Below are positions 24,678-35,083 of a DNA stretch of 64,000 nucleotides, piece after piece (position 1 is the stretch's first letter; the number at the start of each line of letters is the position of its first letter). Origin of the DNA: Enterococcus caccae ATCC BAA-1240 (GTDB lineage Bacteria; Bacillota; Bacilli; Lactobacillales; Enterococcaceae); NCBI RefSeq assembly GCF_000407145.1, contig NZ_KE136474.1, positions 310,001-374,000 of the forward strand, written 5' to 3'. The notes under the pieces are model-generated. The model saw only the letters and a program-made list of their open reading frames with translations. It ran no database searches and was not told the origin of the DNA. Position numbers and translations under genes: made by a program.

Positions 24678-26135
24678 TTATAAAACGTTATTTAAATGAT
24701 CTAAGGCTTTATCTTTCCCTAAAAGTTCGATCGTATCGCCTAATTCTGGCCCATGCATTTGCCCTGAAACCGCGACACGGATTGGCATAAATAGATTTTT
24801 CCCTTTTACGCCTGTTTCTTTTTGAACCGCTTTGATACCAGCTTTGATACTTGGTACATCCACAACGTCCATTGCTTCTAATTGTGCTTTGAAAGCAGCT
24901 AAAACTTCTGGAACTGTTTCTCCAGCTAAAACTTCTTTAGCTGCATCATCTAAAACTGGGTGTTCATTAAAGAACAACTCAGATACGTTAACAATCTCAG
25001 CAGCATAGCTCATTTGCGGTTGGTATAAGCTAACAACTTTTTTCAACCATTCTAGTTTTTCACTACTTGGTTGTGCTTCGACTTTGCCTTCAGCTACTAA
25101 GTAAGGAAGACACATATCTGTTAAAACGTCTAAATCTAATTGTTTCATGTATTGGTTATTGACCCATTCAAGTTTCTTCCCATCAAAAGCTGCTGGTGAT
25201 TTACTTAAACGTTCTGGATCAAAGATTTTGATCAATTCTTCTTGAGAGAAGATTTCTTCTTCACCAACAGGGGACCAACCTAGTAAGGCTGTAAAGTTAA
25301 ACATTGCTTCTGGTAAATAGCCAAGTTCACGATATTGTTCGATAAATTGTAAAATCGATTCGTCACGTTTACTTAATTTTTTCCCTGTTTCTGAGTTGAT
25401 GATCAACGTCATATGCCCAAATTCTGGTGCTTTCCAGCCAAATGCTTCATACACCATCAATTGTTTTGGTGTATTTGCAATGTGGTCATCTCCGCGTAAA
25501 ACATGCGTGATTTTCATCATATGGTCATCTACTGCTACTGCAAAATTGTACGTCGGCATGCCGTCACGTTTTTGAATAACAAAATCGCCGCCGATATTAT
25601 CTGATTCAAAAACGATTTCACCTTTGACCATATCTTCAAATGTGTAAGAAGTATTTCTTGGTACACGGAAACGAATGACTGGTTTAAGTCCTTGTGCTTC
25701 TTTTTCTGCTTGTTCAGAAGGTGTCAAATCGGCACATTTTCCTGAATAATGAGGCATTTCACTGCGAGAACGTTGTGCTTCTCTTTCAGCTTCCAACTCT
25801 TCTTCAGTACAATAGCATTTATAGGCACGATTGCTTACTAACAATTGATCGATCAATGGTTGGTAAATTTCGCCACGTTCAGATTGACGGTAAGGACCAT
25901 ACTCACCTGGTTTTTCAGGAGACTCATCCCAATCCATTCCTAGCCATGCTAAGTTTTCTAGTTGGCTTTTTTCACCATCTTCAATATTCCTTTTTTGGTC
26001 TGTATCTTCAATACGGATAATAAAATCACCATCATTATGACGGGCAAATAAGTAATTGAATAAAGCGGTTCTTGCATTTCCGATGTGCAGGTGTCCAGTT
26101 GGACTTGGTGCGTAACGTACACGTACTTTTGTCAT
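24678..26135 (-). CDS. gltX: Glutamyl-tRNA synthetase (discriminating or non-discriminating type)
   Basis: 485 residues. [20 protein letters not shown] carries the HIGH motif and [10 protein letters not shown] the KMSKS equivalent; the C-terminal anticodon-binding domain is complete. In bacteria lacking glutaminyl-tRNA synthetase it also charges tRNA-Gln with glutamate for later amidation. It is first in the gltX-T-box-cysE-cysS order; the T-box separates its control from that of the cysteine genes. Confidence 0.97.
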   Translation of the reverse strand: MTKVRVRYAPSPTGHLHIGNARTALFNYLFARHNDGDFIIRIEDTDQKRNIEDGEKSQLENLAWLGMDWDESPEKPGEYGPYRQSERGEIYQPLIDQLLVSNRAYKCYCTEEELEAEREAQRSRSEMPHYSGKCADLTPSEQAEKEAQGLKPVIRFRVPRNTSYTFEDMVKGEIVFESDNIGGDFVIQKRDGMPTYNFAVAVDDHMMKITHVLRGDDHIANTPKQLMVYEAFGWKAPEFGHMTLIINSETGKKLSKRDESILQFIEQYRELGYLPEAMFNFTALLGWSPVGEEEIFSQEELIKIFDPERLSKSPAAFDGKKLEWVNNQYMKQLDLDVLTDMCLPYLVAEGKVEAQPSSEKLEWLKKVVSLYQPQMSYAAEIVNVSELFFNEHPVLDDAAKEVLAGETVPEVLAAFKAQLEAMDVVDVPSIKAGIKAVQKETGVKGKNLFMPIRVAVSGQMHGPELGDTIELLGKDKALDHLNNVL

Positions 26136-26150
26136 TGTGCATTCCTCTTT

Positions 26151-26624
26151 CTATTTATCAAGTAAAGCGACCGCGATCGCTCCCATTCCTTCTTCTTGAC
26201 CAATAAAACCCATTTTTTCCATCGTTGTTGCTTTTAAATTGATTTGATCTGCTTCAATTTGACAGGCTCTGGCGATGTTTTCCTTCATTTGTTCTAAATA
26301 AGGTTTCATTTTTGGTTGTTCTGCTAAAATTGTACAATCAATGTTGCCAATAGTAAAGCCAGTAGCTAAAACTTTTTGATTTGCGACTTGCAACAACTTG
26401 ATTGAATCTGCGTCTTTAAATTCTGGATCTGTGTCGGGAAACAAATGACCGATATCGCCAAGACCCGCAGCACCTAGTATAGCATCAGTGATTGCATGCA
26501 ATAAAACATCCGCATCGGAGTGTCCCAACAACCCTTTTTCAAAAGGTAGCTCCACACCACCAATGATCAACTTACGTCCTTCTGCCAATTGATGAACGTC
26601 AAATCCTTGTCCAATTCGTATCAT
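26151..26624 (-). CDS. ispF: IspF: 2-C-methyl-D-erythritol 2,4-cyclodiphosphate synthase
   Basis: 157 residues from the ATG at 26624 (AGGTGG five bases upstream). [11 protein letters not shown] holds the zinc ligands Asp and His, with [20 protein letters not shown] and [11 protein letters not shown] following. It closes the cyclic diphosphate ring in the MEP pathway. It follows ispD by nine bases, so the pair is an operon. Confidence 0.96.
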   Translation of the reverse strand: MIRIGQGFDVHQLAEGRKLIIGGVELPFEKGLLGHSDADVLLHAITDAILGAAGLGDIGHLFPDTDPEFKDADSIKLLQVANQKVLATGFTIGNIDCTILAEQPKMKPYLEQMKENIARACQIEADQINLKATTMEKMGFIGQEEGMGAIAVALLDK

Positions 26625-26633
26625 ATTTTCCAC

Positions 26634-27356
26634 CTAATTTCTTCTTCGTTTCACGATTGCTTCACCAATCAACATATCTTCTGGTGTTGTCAATTTAATA
26701 TTCTCGTAACTTCCTAATACCATTGAAACAGGAAATTGACTGTATTTTTCAATAAGCGAAGCATCATCCGTGCCCAGATACCCTTCTTGTTGTGCACGAG
26801 CATGAGCAGCAAGTAAATCCTCTCCATAAAAGGCCTGAGGCGTTTGAACTTGCCACAATGTTTCACGTGGAACTGTCTCTTCAACAATCCCGTCAACTAC
26901 ACGTTTGATTGTATCTTTGACTGGTACACCTAAAATCGCCGCCCTCGTTTCTTGAACTTTTCGATGCAATAATTTCAATTGACCTAAGCTTACAAACGGC
27001 CGTGCTCCGTCATGAACCATCACAATATTTTTGGGGTCAAGTAATGTTTTTAACCCATTAAAAACACTAAATTGCCGTTCAGATCCGCCAGAGACAATCG
27101 TCACAGGACATTTTTTCTTATTTTCTTTCTTGACCACTGCTGCCAACAAATCTTGTTCATCTTCTTGTGTAACTAAAATAATATGTTTACATGCAGGATC
27201 ATTGAAAAAGGTATTCAACGAATAAGAAATAACTGGTTTACCGATCAAATGCAATAAAATTTTATTACGGCTGGCACCCATTCGTTTCCCTTGTCCAGCC
27301 CCCAACAAAATGACCTCATAATCCAGTGCTTTATTTCTATTTTCAGCTTTTCTCAT
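26634..27356 (-). CDS. ispD: IspD: 2-C-methyl-D-erythritol 4-phosphate cytidylyltransferase
   Basis: 240 residues. The nucleotidyltransferase signature is VILLGAGQGKRMGASRNKIL, with VMVHDGARPFVS and QTPQAFY later. It adds CMP to methylerythritol phosphate. Its start overlaps the end of the PIN-TRAM gene by 14 bases. The signature has LLGAGQG where many homologues have LPAAGQG, a small change in the glycine-rich loop with key Gly and Arg kept. Confidence 0.95.
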   Translation of the reverse strand: MRKAENRNKALDYEVILLGAGQGKRMGASRNKILLHLIGKPVISYSLNTFFNDPACKHIILVTQEDEQDLLAAVVKKENKKKCPVTIVSGGSERQFSVFNGLKTLLDPKNIVMVHDGARPFVSLGQLKLLHRKVQETRAAILGVPVKDTIKRVVDGIVEETVPRETLWQVQTPQAFYGEDLLAAHARAQQEGYLGTDDASLIEKYSQFPVSMVLGSYENIKLTTPEDMLIGEAIVKRRRN

Positions 27357-28485
27357 TGGCTCTCAGTTCTTCTTTGCTGTCGTCGATTCCACGACCTGAG
27401 TGAGCAGGTTTTGCAAAAATCATCCGTCCAGCAGCCGTTTGTAAAGCGCTCGTAACAACAACTTGAATATGTTCATTCATATAATGTTGCCCATCTTCGA
27501 CGACGACCATTGTGCCATCATCTAAATATGCCACACCTTGTTGACGTTCTGTCCCTGCTTTCACAACCATGACATTCATTGCTTCTCCTGGTATTACGAC
27601 TGGTTTTACTGCGTTTGCTAAAGCATTGATATTCAACACTGGAACATTTTGAAACTCTGAAACCTTATTTAAGTTATAGTCATTGGTAACGACTACACCA
27701 TCTAACAACTTGGCCAGTTTGATCAGCTTACTATCGACTTCAGAGATATCTTCAAAATCCCCTTCATACATTTCGACTGAAATTCCCTCTTCTTTTTGTA
27801 ATGCGTTTAAAATATCTAGTCCGCGGCGACCACGAACACGTTTTAAACTATCGCCTGAATCAGCAATATACTGTAGCTCATATAACACGAAATTTGGAAT
27901 CAGAATGACTCCTTCTAAAAATCCTGTTTTAGCAATATCATAAATTCTACCATCGATGATTACGCTTGTATCCAAAATTTTATACTTGTGGAAATGATCT
28001 TCCACTCTACGATCCAGCACTTCACCTTCATTTTCAGCTTGGATTTTCTTTTGCTTAGGCGTAAAAATTTTCCGCCATTCGTCGATCCGTGTTGTTCCCA
28101 TACGAAACCCAAGGTAGCCAAAAATAATCATGACTAAAATTGGTAATACACTATTTACAAATGGGATGTTCAAGTTGTACATCGGAATTGAAATGATCAC
28201 CCCAATTACCAATCCAAGAATTGCACCCACACTGCCAAATAATAGGTATGTCAAGCTCATTTCATTTAATGCTGCTTCTATTTTTTTCACACCTGAAACA
28301 ATGTACTTCGCTAACCCTAACGATAAAATAAAGAAAATAAGTGCACCAATCAAACTGTTAGTAAAGTTATTGTTCAGCCATGTATTATCTGCTTGTTTCG
28401 CCATGTCCCAAGCCATCGGTAACAATGAAATACCTAGACTTGCACCAACGACGATCATCAGAAATGTGATGACACGTTTTTGCAT
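27343..28485 (-). CDS. yacL: PIN/TRAM-domain membrane protein (YacL)
   Basis: 380 residues from the ATG at 28485 (GGAGG eight bases upstream). Four membrane segments in the first ~130 residues, then a PIN nuclease domain starting ILDTSVIIDGRIYDI with later acidic residues (LDGVVVTNDYNLN), then a TRAM domain (VVKAGTERQQGVAYLDDGTM). Widely conserved in Firmicutes between radA and ispD; its RNA target is not established. A hairpin without a T-run (28526-28560) separates it from radA. Confidence 0.92.
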   Translation of the reverse strand: MQKRVITFLMIVVGASLGISLLPMAWDMAKQADNTWLNNNFTNSLIGALIFFILSLGLAKYIVSGVKKIEAALNEMSLTYLLFGSVGAILGLVIGVIISIPMYNLNIPFVNSVLPILVMIIFGYLGFRMGTTRIDEWRKIFTPKQKKIQAENEGEVLDRRVEDHFHKYKILDTSVIIDGRIYDIAKTGFLEGVILIPNFVLYELQYIADSGDSLKRVRGRRGLDILNALQKEEGISVEMYEGDFEDISEVDSKLIKLAKLLDGVVVTNDYNLNKVSEFQNVPVLNINALANAVKPVVIPGEAMNVMVVKAGTERQQGVAYLDDGTMVVVEDGQHYMNEHIQVVVTSALQTAAGRMIFAKPAHSGRGIDDSKEELRANEKS

Positions 28486-28570
28486 AGATTCATCCTCCAA
28501 TATAAATTTATTTTAAAGCTTGAAAGGAGAGATCGACTTTAAATGAACACGACGATCTCTGACTTCCACT

Positions 28571-29941
28571 CTACTTGAATACTTTTCTTAATGTTTCTCC
28601 AATTGTAGCCACACCGACAATCTCGATTCCTTCCGGAGGTGTCCAGCCACCTAAGTTGTTCTTTGGTAGATAAATTTTGGTAAATCCTAGCTTTTGTGCT
28701 TCGCGTACTCGCTGTTCGATGCTATTCACACGACGTATTTCACCAGTCAACCCAATTTCACCAATAAAACATTCTGTAGGCTTTGTCCCATTCTCTTTAT
28801 AACTAGAAGCAATGCTTACTGCCACTGCTAAGTCAATGGCAGGCTCGTTGATTTTAACGCCACCTGCTGCTTTCAAATATGCATCTTGATTTTGCAACAA
28901 TAAACCAGCACGTTTTTCCAGAACTGCCATGATCAAGGATACTCGATTAAAATCTAGCCCTGTTGTTGTTCGCTTGGCATTTCCAAACATTGTTGGTGTG
29001 ACTAACGCCTGTACTTCAACTAAAATCGGACGTGTCCCTTCCATTGCGACGACAATTGCTGAACCTGTAGCATCAGCTAACCGCTCTTCTAAAAAGACTT
29101 GTGAAGGATTCGCGACTTCTTCTAAACCGTGCTCCCGCATTTCAAAAATACCGATTTCATTAGTCGAACCAAAACGGTTTTTTACCGCTCTCAAAATTCT
29201 AAATGTATGGTGTTTATCTCCTTCAAAATACAACACAGTATCTACCATGTGCTCAAGCATACGTGGTCCAGCGATCGAACCTTCTTTAGTCACATGACCA
29301 ACAATAAAAATTGCGATCCCGTTTGTTTTAGCGATTTTCAACAATTCAGCGGTCGTCTCGCGTACTTGGCTGACACTGCCTGCAACACTAGTTACATCGG
29401 GCTGAGTCATCGTTTGAATAGAATCGATGATCACATAGTCAGGTTCTAATTTTTCGATTGCTCGGGAAATTTCGTTCATGTCCGTTTCAGCATATAAATA
29501 AAATTCCGTATCGATCGAACTTAAGCGTTCCGCACGCATTTTGATCTGTTCGGCGCTTTCTTCTCCAGAAACATATAATACTTTGCCGCCGATTTCCGCT
29601 AGCTGTTGTGACACTTGTAAAAGTAACGTTGATTTACCAATACCAGGATCACCGCCGATCAAAACAAGCGACCCAGGAACCACACCGCCACCTAACACAC
29701 GATTCAATTCTACCAGCTTGGTTTTGACTCTTGGTTCTTTCTTTGGAACGACTTCTGCTAAACGCTGCGGCTGCGTTTTTTTTCCCGTCAAGCTCACTCT
29801 AGCACGGCGATCCGTCGTATCTTGAATGATTTCCTCTGTCATTGTGTTCCACTGTCCGCAGTTGGGACAGCGACCTAAATATTTAGGGGAGATATACCCG
29901 CACGTTTGACATTCAAATTGAACTTTTGCTTTTTTTGCCAT
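28571..29941 (-). CDS. radA: RadA: DNA repair ATPase/helicase
   Basis: 456 residues. N-terminal zinc finger [19 protein letters not shown], Walker [14 protein letters not shown], the RadA-specific KNRFG motif ([14 protein letters not shown]) and a C-terminal Lon-like domain. It promotes branch migration in recombination. GAGGGG lies seven bases before the ATG. Confidence 0.96.
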   Translation of the reverse strand: MAKKAKVQFECQTCGYISPKYLGRCPNCGQWNTMTEEIIQDTTDRRARVSLTGKKTQPQRLAEVVPKKEPRVKTKLVELNRVLGGGVVPGSLVLIGGDPGIGKSTLLLQVSQQLAEIGGKVLYVSGEESAEQIKMRAERLSSIDTEFYLYAETDMNEISRAIEKLEPDYVIIDSIQTMTQPDVTSVAGSVSQVRETTAELLKIAKTNGIAIFIVGHVTKEGSIAGPRMLEHMVDTVLYFEGDKHHTFRILRAVKNRFGSTNEIGIFEMREHGLEEVANPSQVFLEERLADATGSAIVVAMEGTRPILVEVQALVTPTMFGNAKRTTTGLDFNRVSLIMAVLEKRAGLLLQNQDAYLKAAGGVKINEPAIDLAVAVSIASSYKENGTKPTECFIGEIGLTGEIRRVNSIEQRVREAQKLGFTKIYLPKNNLGGWTPPEGIEIVGVATIGETLRKVFK

Positions 29942-30044
29942 ATGCTATCCCCTCATTTTGATGTATTCTTTATTTTACCATAGTTTAGGTCTCTTAGACT
30001 AAGACTTCTCACTATAAAATACGCAGTTTTTCAGTAAACTTGTC

Positions 30045-30524
30045 TTAATTTTTACCTGAAGAACCAAATCCCCCTGTACGCTCATTTTCTACGTCATCAA
30101 CATCGGCTAAAAGAAATGGTTTAAAAATACCTTGACCGATTCGCTCACCTTTTTCAATAACCATCTCTTCATAACCGAAATTCAAAAATTGAAACATGAT
30201 ATGTCCTTCATTGCCTTCGTTATTATAATAATCACGATCAATCACACCTACGCCATTAGCTAACATTAAAAAACGTTTCAGCGGGTTAGATGAACGACTC
30301 ACTAATTCTAAGTATTCATTTTCAGCCATGTATGCCTTGATCCCGGTTTTTACCAGAACTGGTTTAGGCGCTATACCTTGTGCTTGTAATTGCCAAATGC
30401 TTGGCACAACCACTGTTTCAGCTGCTTCAAAATCATAACCTGCAGCGCCTTTTGTCGCACGTTGTGGAATTGCAATACCTTGGTCTATATACTGTGTAAT
30501 AATTTCAAATCCTCGTTGTTTCAT
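30045..30524 (-). CDS. dut: dUTP diphosphatase
   Basis: 159 residues from the ATG at 30524. Trimeric dUTPase motifs: KGAAGYDFEAAE (I), SRSSNPLKRF (II, usually SRSS), NGVGVIDRDYYNNEGNEGHI (III), KGERIGQGIF (IV) and RTGGFGSSG (V). It removes dUTP and supplies dUMP. It has an extension between motifs I and II (VPSIWQLQAQGIAPKP) seen in some Firmicutes and phage forms. Confidence 0.93.
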   Translation of the reverse strand: MKQRGFEIITQYIDQGIAIPQRATKGAAGYDFEAAETVVVPSIWQLQAQGIAPKPVLVKTGIKAYMAENEYLELVSRSSNPLKRFLMLANGVGVIDRDYYNNEGNEGHIMFQFLNFGYEEMVIEKGERIGQGIFKPFLLADVDDVENERTGGFGSSGKN

Positions 30525-30635
30525 CAAAAATCTCCTCTACTTGTAAACTATTTCTATTTTAACATACTAGGTTGATTCCCAGTTTAGTTTTATAGCATCT
30601 TTAATATTCTCTTGTGTTTTTTTAATGTTTACACA

Positions 30636-32003
30636 TTAATTGGACTCATTTTGTTCATGTTTTACTACTTCGTAAAGGATAAAAGTAAAAAATAACATCA
30701 ACCCAACGATACTAATTACATGGACATGCTCTACTAGTTGAAGTGCCGCTGGATTGTGGGTCCGATGTGCCGTGATCTGTAAAACTGTTTTAACGGGTAA
30801 CTGTGCTTGTTTCGCTAATAACCATAAAACACTCATCAATAACAATTGATGGGTGACACTTCCTTTGGTTTGCGTGCTGTATTTCGTAATGATTCGTTGA
30901 TCCTGAGGTAAAATCTCTTCTTGATAATACTGCTGATTCAAAAAATTACCTGTAGCACTTATGAAACAACTAAGAAGAAAAATACCAACTGGAAAAATCG
31001 GTCGAAATAATAACAAGAATAGTGACAAAATAAAGCCGCTCAGATGAACGATTTTGGGATCCACTTTAGGAAACAGACGATATAAAAATTTAATAACAAA
31101 AGCGGAACCAATGATTCCCAAAATATAAGGAACATATAAAGTAGCTGTAAGACGATCTATCCCTAAACGCAACGAAACATAAAACGTGCCAAAAAGCAGT
31201 AGAAAGTTCATACACATCCCATTAGCGAAGGTTAGCAAATTTAACCATAGTGGGAGTTTCCATATTTTTCTTTGACTGTTCAAATACCAGCCAGCGATTA
31301 AAAATAAAATAGAAAACCCGATGATTCCAACATCCAAAAGTTGTGGATCGAATAATAAACGGGCTGAACGGATAAATAACAACAGAACGAAGAAAAATAA
31401 AAATAAAAAGAACTCCTTGACCGATATCACTTGTTGATTGACTTCATTGAAATCAATTTCATAATCAGGATAATGTGTGACCGTATGGTAGGCCGCTATA
31501 TACAGCAAAGTATACTCTCCTAAAACTAAAGGAATCCTCAACTCTTTCGTCAACATCAACGATGCGATCACACCACCGAATATTAGTAAAATAAAAAGAT
31601 ATTTTCTACCCGTCAAAGCAGAATAACCTTGCCGTTTTTCATGATAGTTAACAGTAGTATTCGCTGCAGGCAACCACGATGCACTAATCCCCAGTAAAAC
31701 AGCTGAAAAAAGATAAGCCGGAAAATAAAATTGCCCTAATACGCCAATCAAACACCCCGCACCCCCGAGTAAAATCGAAATAATCAGCACATTAAAACTC
31801 GTCAATGCTAGTTTGAAGCTTTTTAACAAAAAGATCCCTGTCATCCGAAACGTATAAAAAAGGACAAAGGGTAAAATTCTCTCCATTGTGGTGCCATCAC
31901 TTAAACTTAAAAATAGAAAATAAGGAATAAAAATAATTGTATTGGATAAAATAAATGGCGCAACTTGTAGGAAATTGCGGGCTAATTCTTTTACTTTAGA
32001 CAT
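30636..32003 (-). CDS. Polytopic membrane protein, MFS-like, unknown function
   Basis: 455 residues with about twelve hydrophobic segments, the size and topology of a major facilitator transporter, but I recognise no transporter signature. Basic loops (NYHEKRQGYSALTGRKY, QDQRIITKYSTQTKG) lie on the cytoplasmic side. It has its own ribosome site (GGAG eight bases before ATG), its own upstream gap and no operon partner. Its substrate cannot be inferred. Confidence 0.7.
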   Translation of the reverse strand: MSKVKELARNFLQVAPFILSNTIIFIPYFLFLSLSDGTTMERILPFVLFYTFRMTGIFLLKSFKLALTSFNVLIISILLGGAGCLIGVLGQFYFPAYLFSAVLLGISASWLPAANTTVNYHEKRQGYSALTGRKYLFILLIFGGVIASLMLTKELRIPLVLGEYTLLYIAAYHTVTHYPDYEIDFNEVNQQVISVKEFFLFLFFFVLLLFIRSARLLFDPQLLDVGIIGFSILFLIAGWYLNSQRKIWKLPLWLNLLTFANGMCMNFLLLFGTFYVSLRLGIDRLTATLYVPYILGIIGSAFVIKFLYRLFPKVDPKIVHLSGFILSLFLLLFRPIFPVGIFLLSCFISATGNFLNQQYYQEEILPQDQRIITKYSTQTKGSVTHQLLLMSVLWLLAKQAQLPVKTVLQITAHRTHNPAALQLVEHVHVISIVGLMLFFTFILYEVVKHEQNESN

Positions 32004-32085
32004 CGATCAGTCTCCTTTAAAACAGTTTGTTATGTTGGTAGTCTACCACGTTCATGAGAAAAGTGAAATCAATCACCCAATTAAA

Positions 32086-32124
32086 AAAAGTCGATCACAT
32101 AAACTATGCAATCGACAATTTTTT
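32086..32124 (-). terminator. Terminator of the PTS EIIC gene
   Basis: Stem GTCGAT (32090-32095) / ATCGAC (32111-32116) with A/T flanks that extend it and a T-run on the minus strand. Confidence 0.7.
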
Positions 32125-32142
32125 AAATCTATACTTCCATTC

Positions 32143-33459
32143 CTACAACACTTCATCCACTAATTTCGTTTGATTTTTTTCAAATACTTTAAAGAATGGA
32201 TAATAAACAACAATACTCAAAATAACTAAGAAAACATAGAAAACAATATTACGCCAATCCATCGTAGCCAAATACGCTTGAGCAAAAAATGGTGTGAAAG
32301 ACGGATCAACAATAAATCCTAGCGAAATCAAGCCGATTTTTTGTGCAAAGTACGTTAGAAACAGTGAAATAATTGGCATAATCAAAAATGGAATCCCTAA
32401 AATCGGATTAAAAACGATCGGCAGACCGAAAATAACTGGTTCATTGATAGAACAAATTCCTGGCACAAACGAAAGTTTCCCAATCGTACGATATTGAGGA
32501 ACTTTACTAAACATCATTAAAACCACTAAACCTAATGTATTGCCCGCACCACCTAAAACAGAAATCCGAAACATCTGCAAGTTCATCAAATGCGTCATCG
32601 CTTCACCTGCGGCAGCTTGTTCTGCATTCAGTCCTGTTTGAGCTACGCCCAACGTAAAGACAATTGGAAAAATAATCGATGAACCATTGATACCAAATAA
32701 CCAGAGAACATTTCCAAGTGTTACGATCAGCAATAACCCGCCTAAACTTCCTGCAATATTGACTGCTGGTGTTAGTACAGACATGACTGCATCAGGAAAC
32801 GTTTTATCAATCATACCTAAAAACACCAAATTCAATCCATAAAATAAGATAATATTCGTCAACAGCGGAATCAACGTATTAATAAACGTCACAACCATCG
32901 GCGGTACTGTATCAGGCAGCGAAATTTTGATATTTTTCACTTCAAAAAAACGGCTGACTTCAACAACTAAAAGACCTAAAATAATTGCCACAAACAACCC
33001 GTTCGTCCCTAAATAAGCAAGAGAAATCGTACCCTCTTTGACAGGCGTACAAACAAGTAAGTAGGTCACCATACTGACCATACCATTCATTGCAGCGTTC
33101 AATTTGTATTCATTTGATAATGAATACGCAATCCCAAAGACACTAATTAATCCAATGATTCCCATCGTTAAGTTATATGGAGCTGTAATCATATCATAAT
33201 TGGCCACAGCGAATTCTTTCCACGCAGCTAAAAACTTCATAAAGACTCCAGCCTTCGCTGGATCATACTGATCTATATTGATGGGCGGATTGGCAAAAAT
33301 CAAGAAGAATGAACCAATCACAATAAATGGTAAGCCAAACATCATTCCAGTTGAAACAGCTTTAAGATGGCGCTGATTGCCAATTTTATTTGCAAACGGA
33401 CTTAAAATGTCATTCAATCGATTTACCATAGAACCTTTAGCGCTCGCAGATTTAGTCAT
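32143..33459 (-). CDS. PTS system EIIC component, lactose/cellobiose family
   Basis: 438 residues from the ATG at 33459 (AGGAGG eight bases upstream; an ORF from 33549 lies inside the previous gene). About ten membrane segments and the EIIC signature region FVPGICSINEPVIFGLPIVFNP place it in the lactose/cellobiose/chitobiose family. It imports and phosphorylates a beta-glucoside or oligosaccharide together with EIIA and EIIB, which are not encoded nearby, so it must borrow them. It follows a RarA-C-like gene by 13 bases, opposite an RpiR regulator. Confidence 0.9.
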   Translation of the reverse strand: MTKSASAKGSMVNRLNDILSPFANKIGNQRHLKAVSTGMMFGLPFIVIGSFFLIFANPPINIDQYDPAKAGVFMKFLAAWKEFAVANYDMITAPYNLTMGIIGLISVFGIAYSLSNEYKLNAAMNGMVSMVTYLLVCTPVKEGTISLAYLGTNGLFVAIILGLLVVEVSRFFEVKNIKISLPDTVPPMVVTFINTLIPLLTNIILFYGLNLVFLGMIDKTFPDAVMSVLTPAVNIAGSLGGLLLIVTLGNVLWLFGINGSSIIFPIVFTLGVAQTGLNAEQAAAGEAMTHLMNLQMFRISVLGGAGNTLGLVVLMMFSKVPQYRTIGKLSFVPGICSINEPVIFGLPIVFNPILGIPFLIMPIISLFLTYFAQKIGLISLGFIVDPSFTPFFAQAYLATMDWRNIVFYVFLVILSIVVYYPFFKVFEKNQTKLVDEVL

Positions 33460-33472
33460 GAGAAGCTCCTCC

Positions 33473-34090
33473 TTAAACTTGCCAAGAATTAAATTCAAAA
33501 GCCGATTCAACGACTTCATTCGGGTCATAGCGATCAATGATTTTTGCATATTCTTCTTTGTAGTTATTGGTTACTTCAGCTTGAGGAATAACGAGACTTG
33601 CTTCATTCAAGAAATGTTTTGAATCTCGCCCCATTTCTTTACCACGTGTTGTATGTTTATCTAAAGCGATATCTGGAATCTCAGGTACATGTCCCATTGC
33701 AAAACTTTTGATCACGATATTTTTCAATAAATCGGAAGAACGATCTTTTTCAGATTGGCATAGGTAACGGATCGCATGGAAAAAGAACATGGCACGATCA
33801 GATTCATTATATTGAAACTCTTTACGCATTTGGTTTAAATTATTGACCATTATCGCAGCTTGATCGTTACCCATCCCAATATCTTCTACCGAAATTGCTA
33901 GTAATCTGCGCCATAATTTTTCTTCAAACTGAGGAGACGTGATATACATTTCATACGCAAAATCACACGCTGCACGCTCATTGCCTCGACGGATCGATTT
34001 TTGCAGTGCAGAGACAACTTCGTCCCCATTTAAATTATTTCTGGTTTTAACTCTTGCCCACGGATCATTGATATATTCTTGTTCTGTCAT
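33473..34090 (-). CDS. Protein resembling the C-terminal domain of RarA/MgsA, sugar-operon associated
   Basis: 205 residues with no ATPase motifs. The central part (SALQKSIRRGNERAACDFAYE, then RRLLAISVEDIGMGN) matches the helical C-terminal tetramerisation domain of the AAA+ protein RarA/MgsA, whose ATPase half is absent. Stand-alone proteins of this type occur next to PTS sugar genes in Firmicutes; their role is not known to me. It is first in a two-gene unit with an EIIC. AGGAG precedes the ATG. The intergenic region to the RpiR gene is only 43 bases, so the divergent promoters overlap. Confidence 0.7.
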   Translation of the reverse strand: MTEQEYINDPWARVKTRNNLNGDEVVSALQKSIRRGNERAACDFAYEMYITSPQFEEKLWRRLLAISVEDIGMGNDQAAIMVNNLNQMRKEFQYNESDRAMFFFHAIRYLCQSEKDRSSDLLKNIVIKSFAMGHVPEIPDIALDKHTTRGKEMGRDSKHFLNEASLVIPQAEVTNNYKEEYAKIIDRYDPNEVVESAFEFNSWQV

Positions 34091-34133
34091 GTTATAATAC
34101 TCCTAACTAAATTGATTTTTAAGGGTGATTCAA

Positions 34134-34829
34134 GTGAATATCGATAGTCTTGCTGAAAAATACCAATTGAATAAAACCGAAATCCAAATTTTACGGTATA
34201 TGGCCGATCATCGGCAGGAATTGAAAAATTTAGGTATTCGGGAAATTGCTAAACAAAGTTTTGTTTCAACCGCAACCGTAATCAATATGGCGAAAAAAAT
34301 GAATTTTACAGGTTACAGTGAACTTGTTTTTTACATCAGTGAATTCAATCTCAACCAAGAACGTCTTGAAAAACATGACGTGATCAAAGCATATGGCGAT
34401 CATTTTTTAACTCTTATGAAAAAATATCAAGATAAAAACATCATGATTTTAGGCTCTGGTTTTTCACAAAATTTAGCGAATTACTTTTCTGAATACTTAA
34501 ATCTTTACGGATTTAGAGCTACTTCTAATAGTCACTTAGAATTTTTAAGAGAAAGTCATAAGGATGATGTATTACTGATTTTCATTAGTAATTCCGGTAA
34601 TACTGGTAGGATGTTTGAACTCGCAGAAATCGCTCAGACAAATGAGTTAGAAAGCATCTGCTTTGTCGGCAGTGATCAGTCTGCTATTAGCAAACTTTCT
34701 ACGCTTTCTATCAGCACAAATACCTACTCTAAAAGCTCCCATCAAGATTTTTATCCCCAACTATTTTTTGGTACAGTTCTAATCCAATTTGAATTACTAA
34801 TGAGTTACACACTTCGAAACTTACAGTAG
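34134..34829 (+). CDS. RpiR/MurR-family regulator
   Basis: 231 residues from the GTG at 34134, six bases after AAGGGTG (a GTG at 34125 is an alternative). N-terminal HTH_6 domain (LGIREIAKQSFVSTATVINM) and a C-terminal SIS sugar-phosphate domain (IMILGSGFSQNLANYF, LIFISNSGNTGRM). It probably controls the divergent RarA-C/EIIC unit in response to the phosphorylated sugar that the EIIC delivers. Confidence 0.9.
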   Translation: MNIDSLAEKYQLNKTEIQILRYMADHRQELKNLGIREIAKQSFVSTATVINMAKKMNFTGYSELVFYISEFNLNQERLEKHDVIKAYGDHFLTLMKKYQDKNIMILGSGFSQNLANYFSEYLNLYGFRATSNSHLEFLRESHKDDVLLIFISNSGNTGRMFELAEIAQTNELESICFVGSDQSAISKLSTLSISTNTYSKSSHQDFYPQLFFGTVLIQFELLMSYTLRNLQ

Positions 34830-34886
34830 AAGAACGATTCGGCCGATGTCTCTTCATGACGTATTATAGTAAATAAAAACACTTAT

Positions 34887-34938
34887 AAGAAGCGCTTACA
34901 GCCAAATATGAACATGTTTACCAATTTATAAACATGTT
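34887..34938 (+). promoter_or_regulatory. cre-like site and paired ACATGT palindromes upstream of serC
   Basis: AAGAAGCGCTTACA (34887-34900) fits the CcpA cre consensus, read on the minus strand, at all but one position. Just after it AACATGTTTA (34911-34920) and its exact complement (34929-34938) form a spaced palindrome. The -10 TATAAT of serC follows at about 35020. Which gene they control, the RpiR unit behind or serC ahead, cannot be told. Confidence 0.45.
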
Positions 34939-35083
34939 TGTCTTATTCAAAATGAAAATCTCTGTGAAAAATTTTACGAAATTTACTTTTAATCTTTTTT
35001 TAATTTAAGCTTTCTGTTATAATGGTTTTCACATTTACTATACAATAGTAGATGAATGATCATATCAAAGGAGAGATAGATGT

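Noticed and set aside
24424-24699. Plus-strand frames across the gltX-cysE gap
   Set aside because: They run through the T-box leader structures on the minus strand and have no ribosome site.
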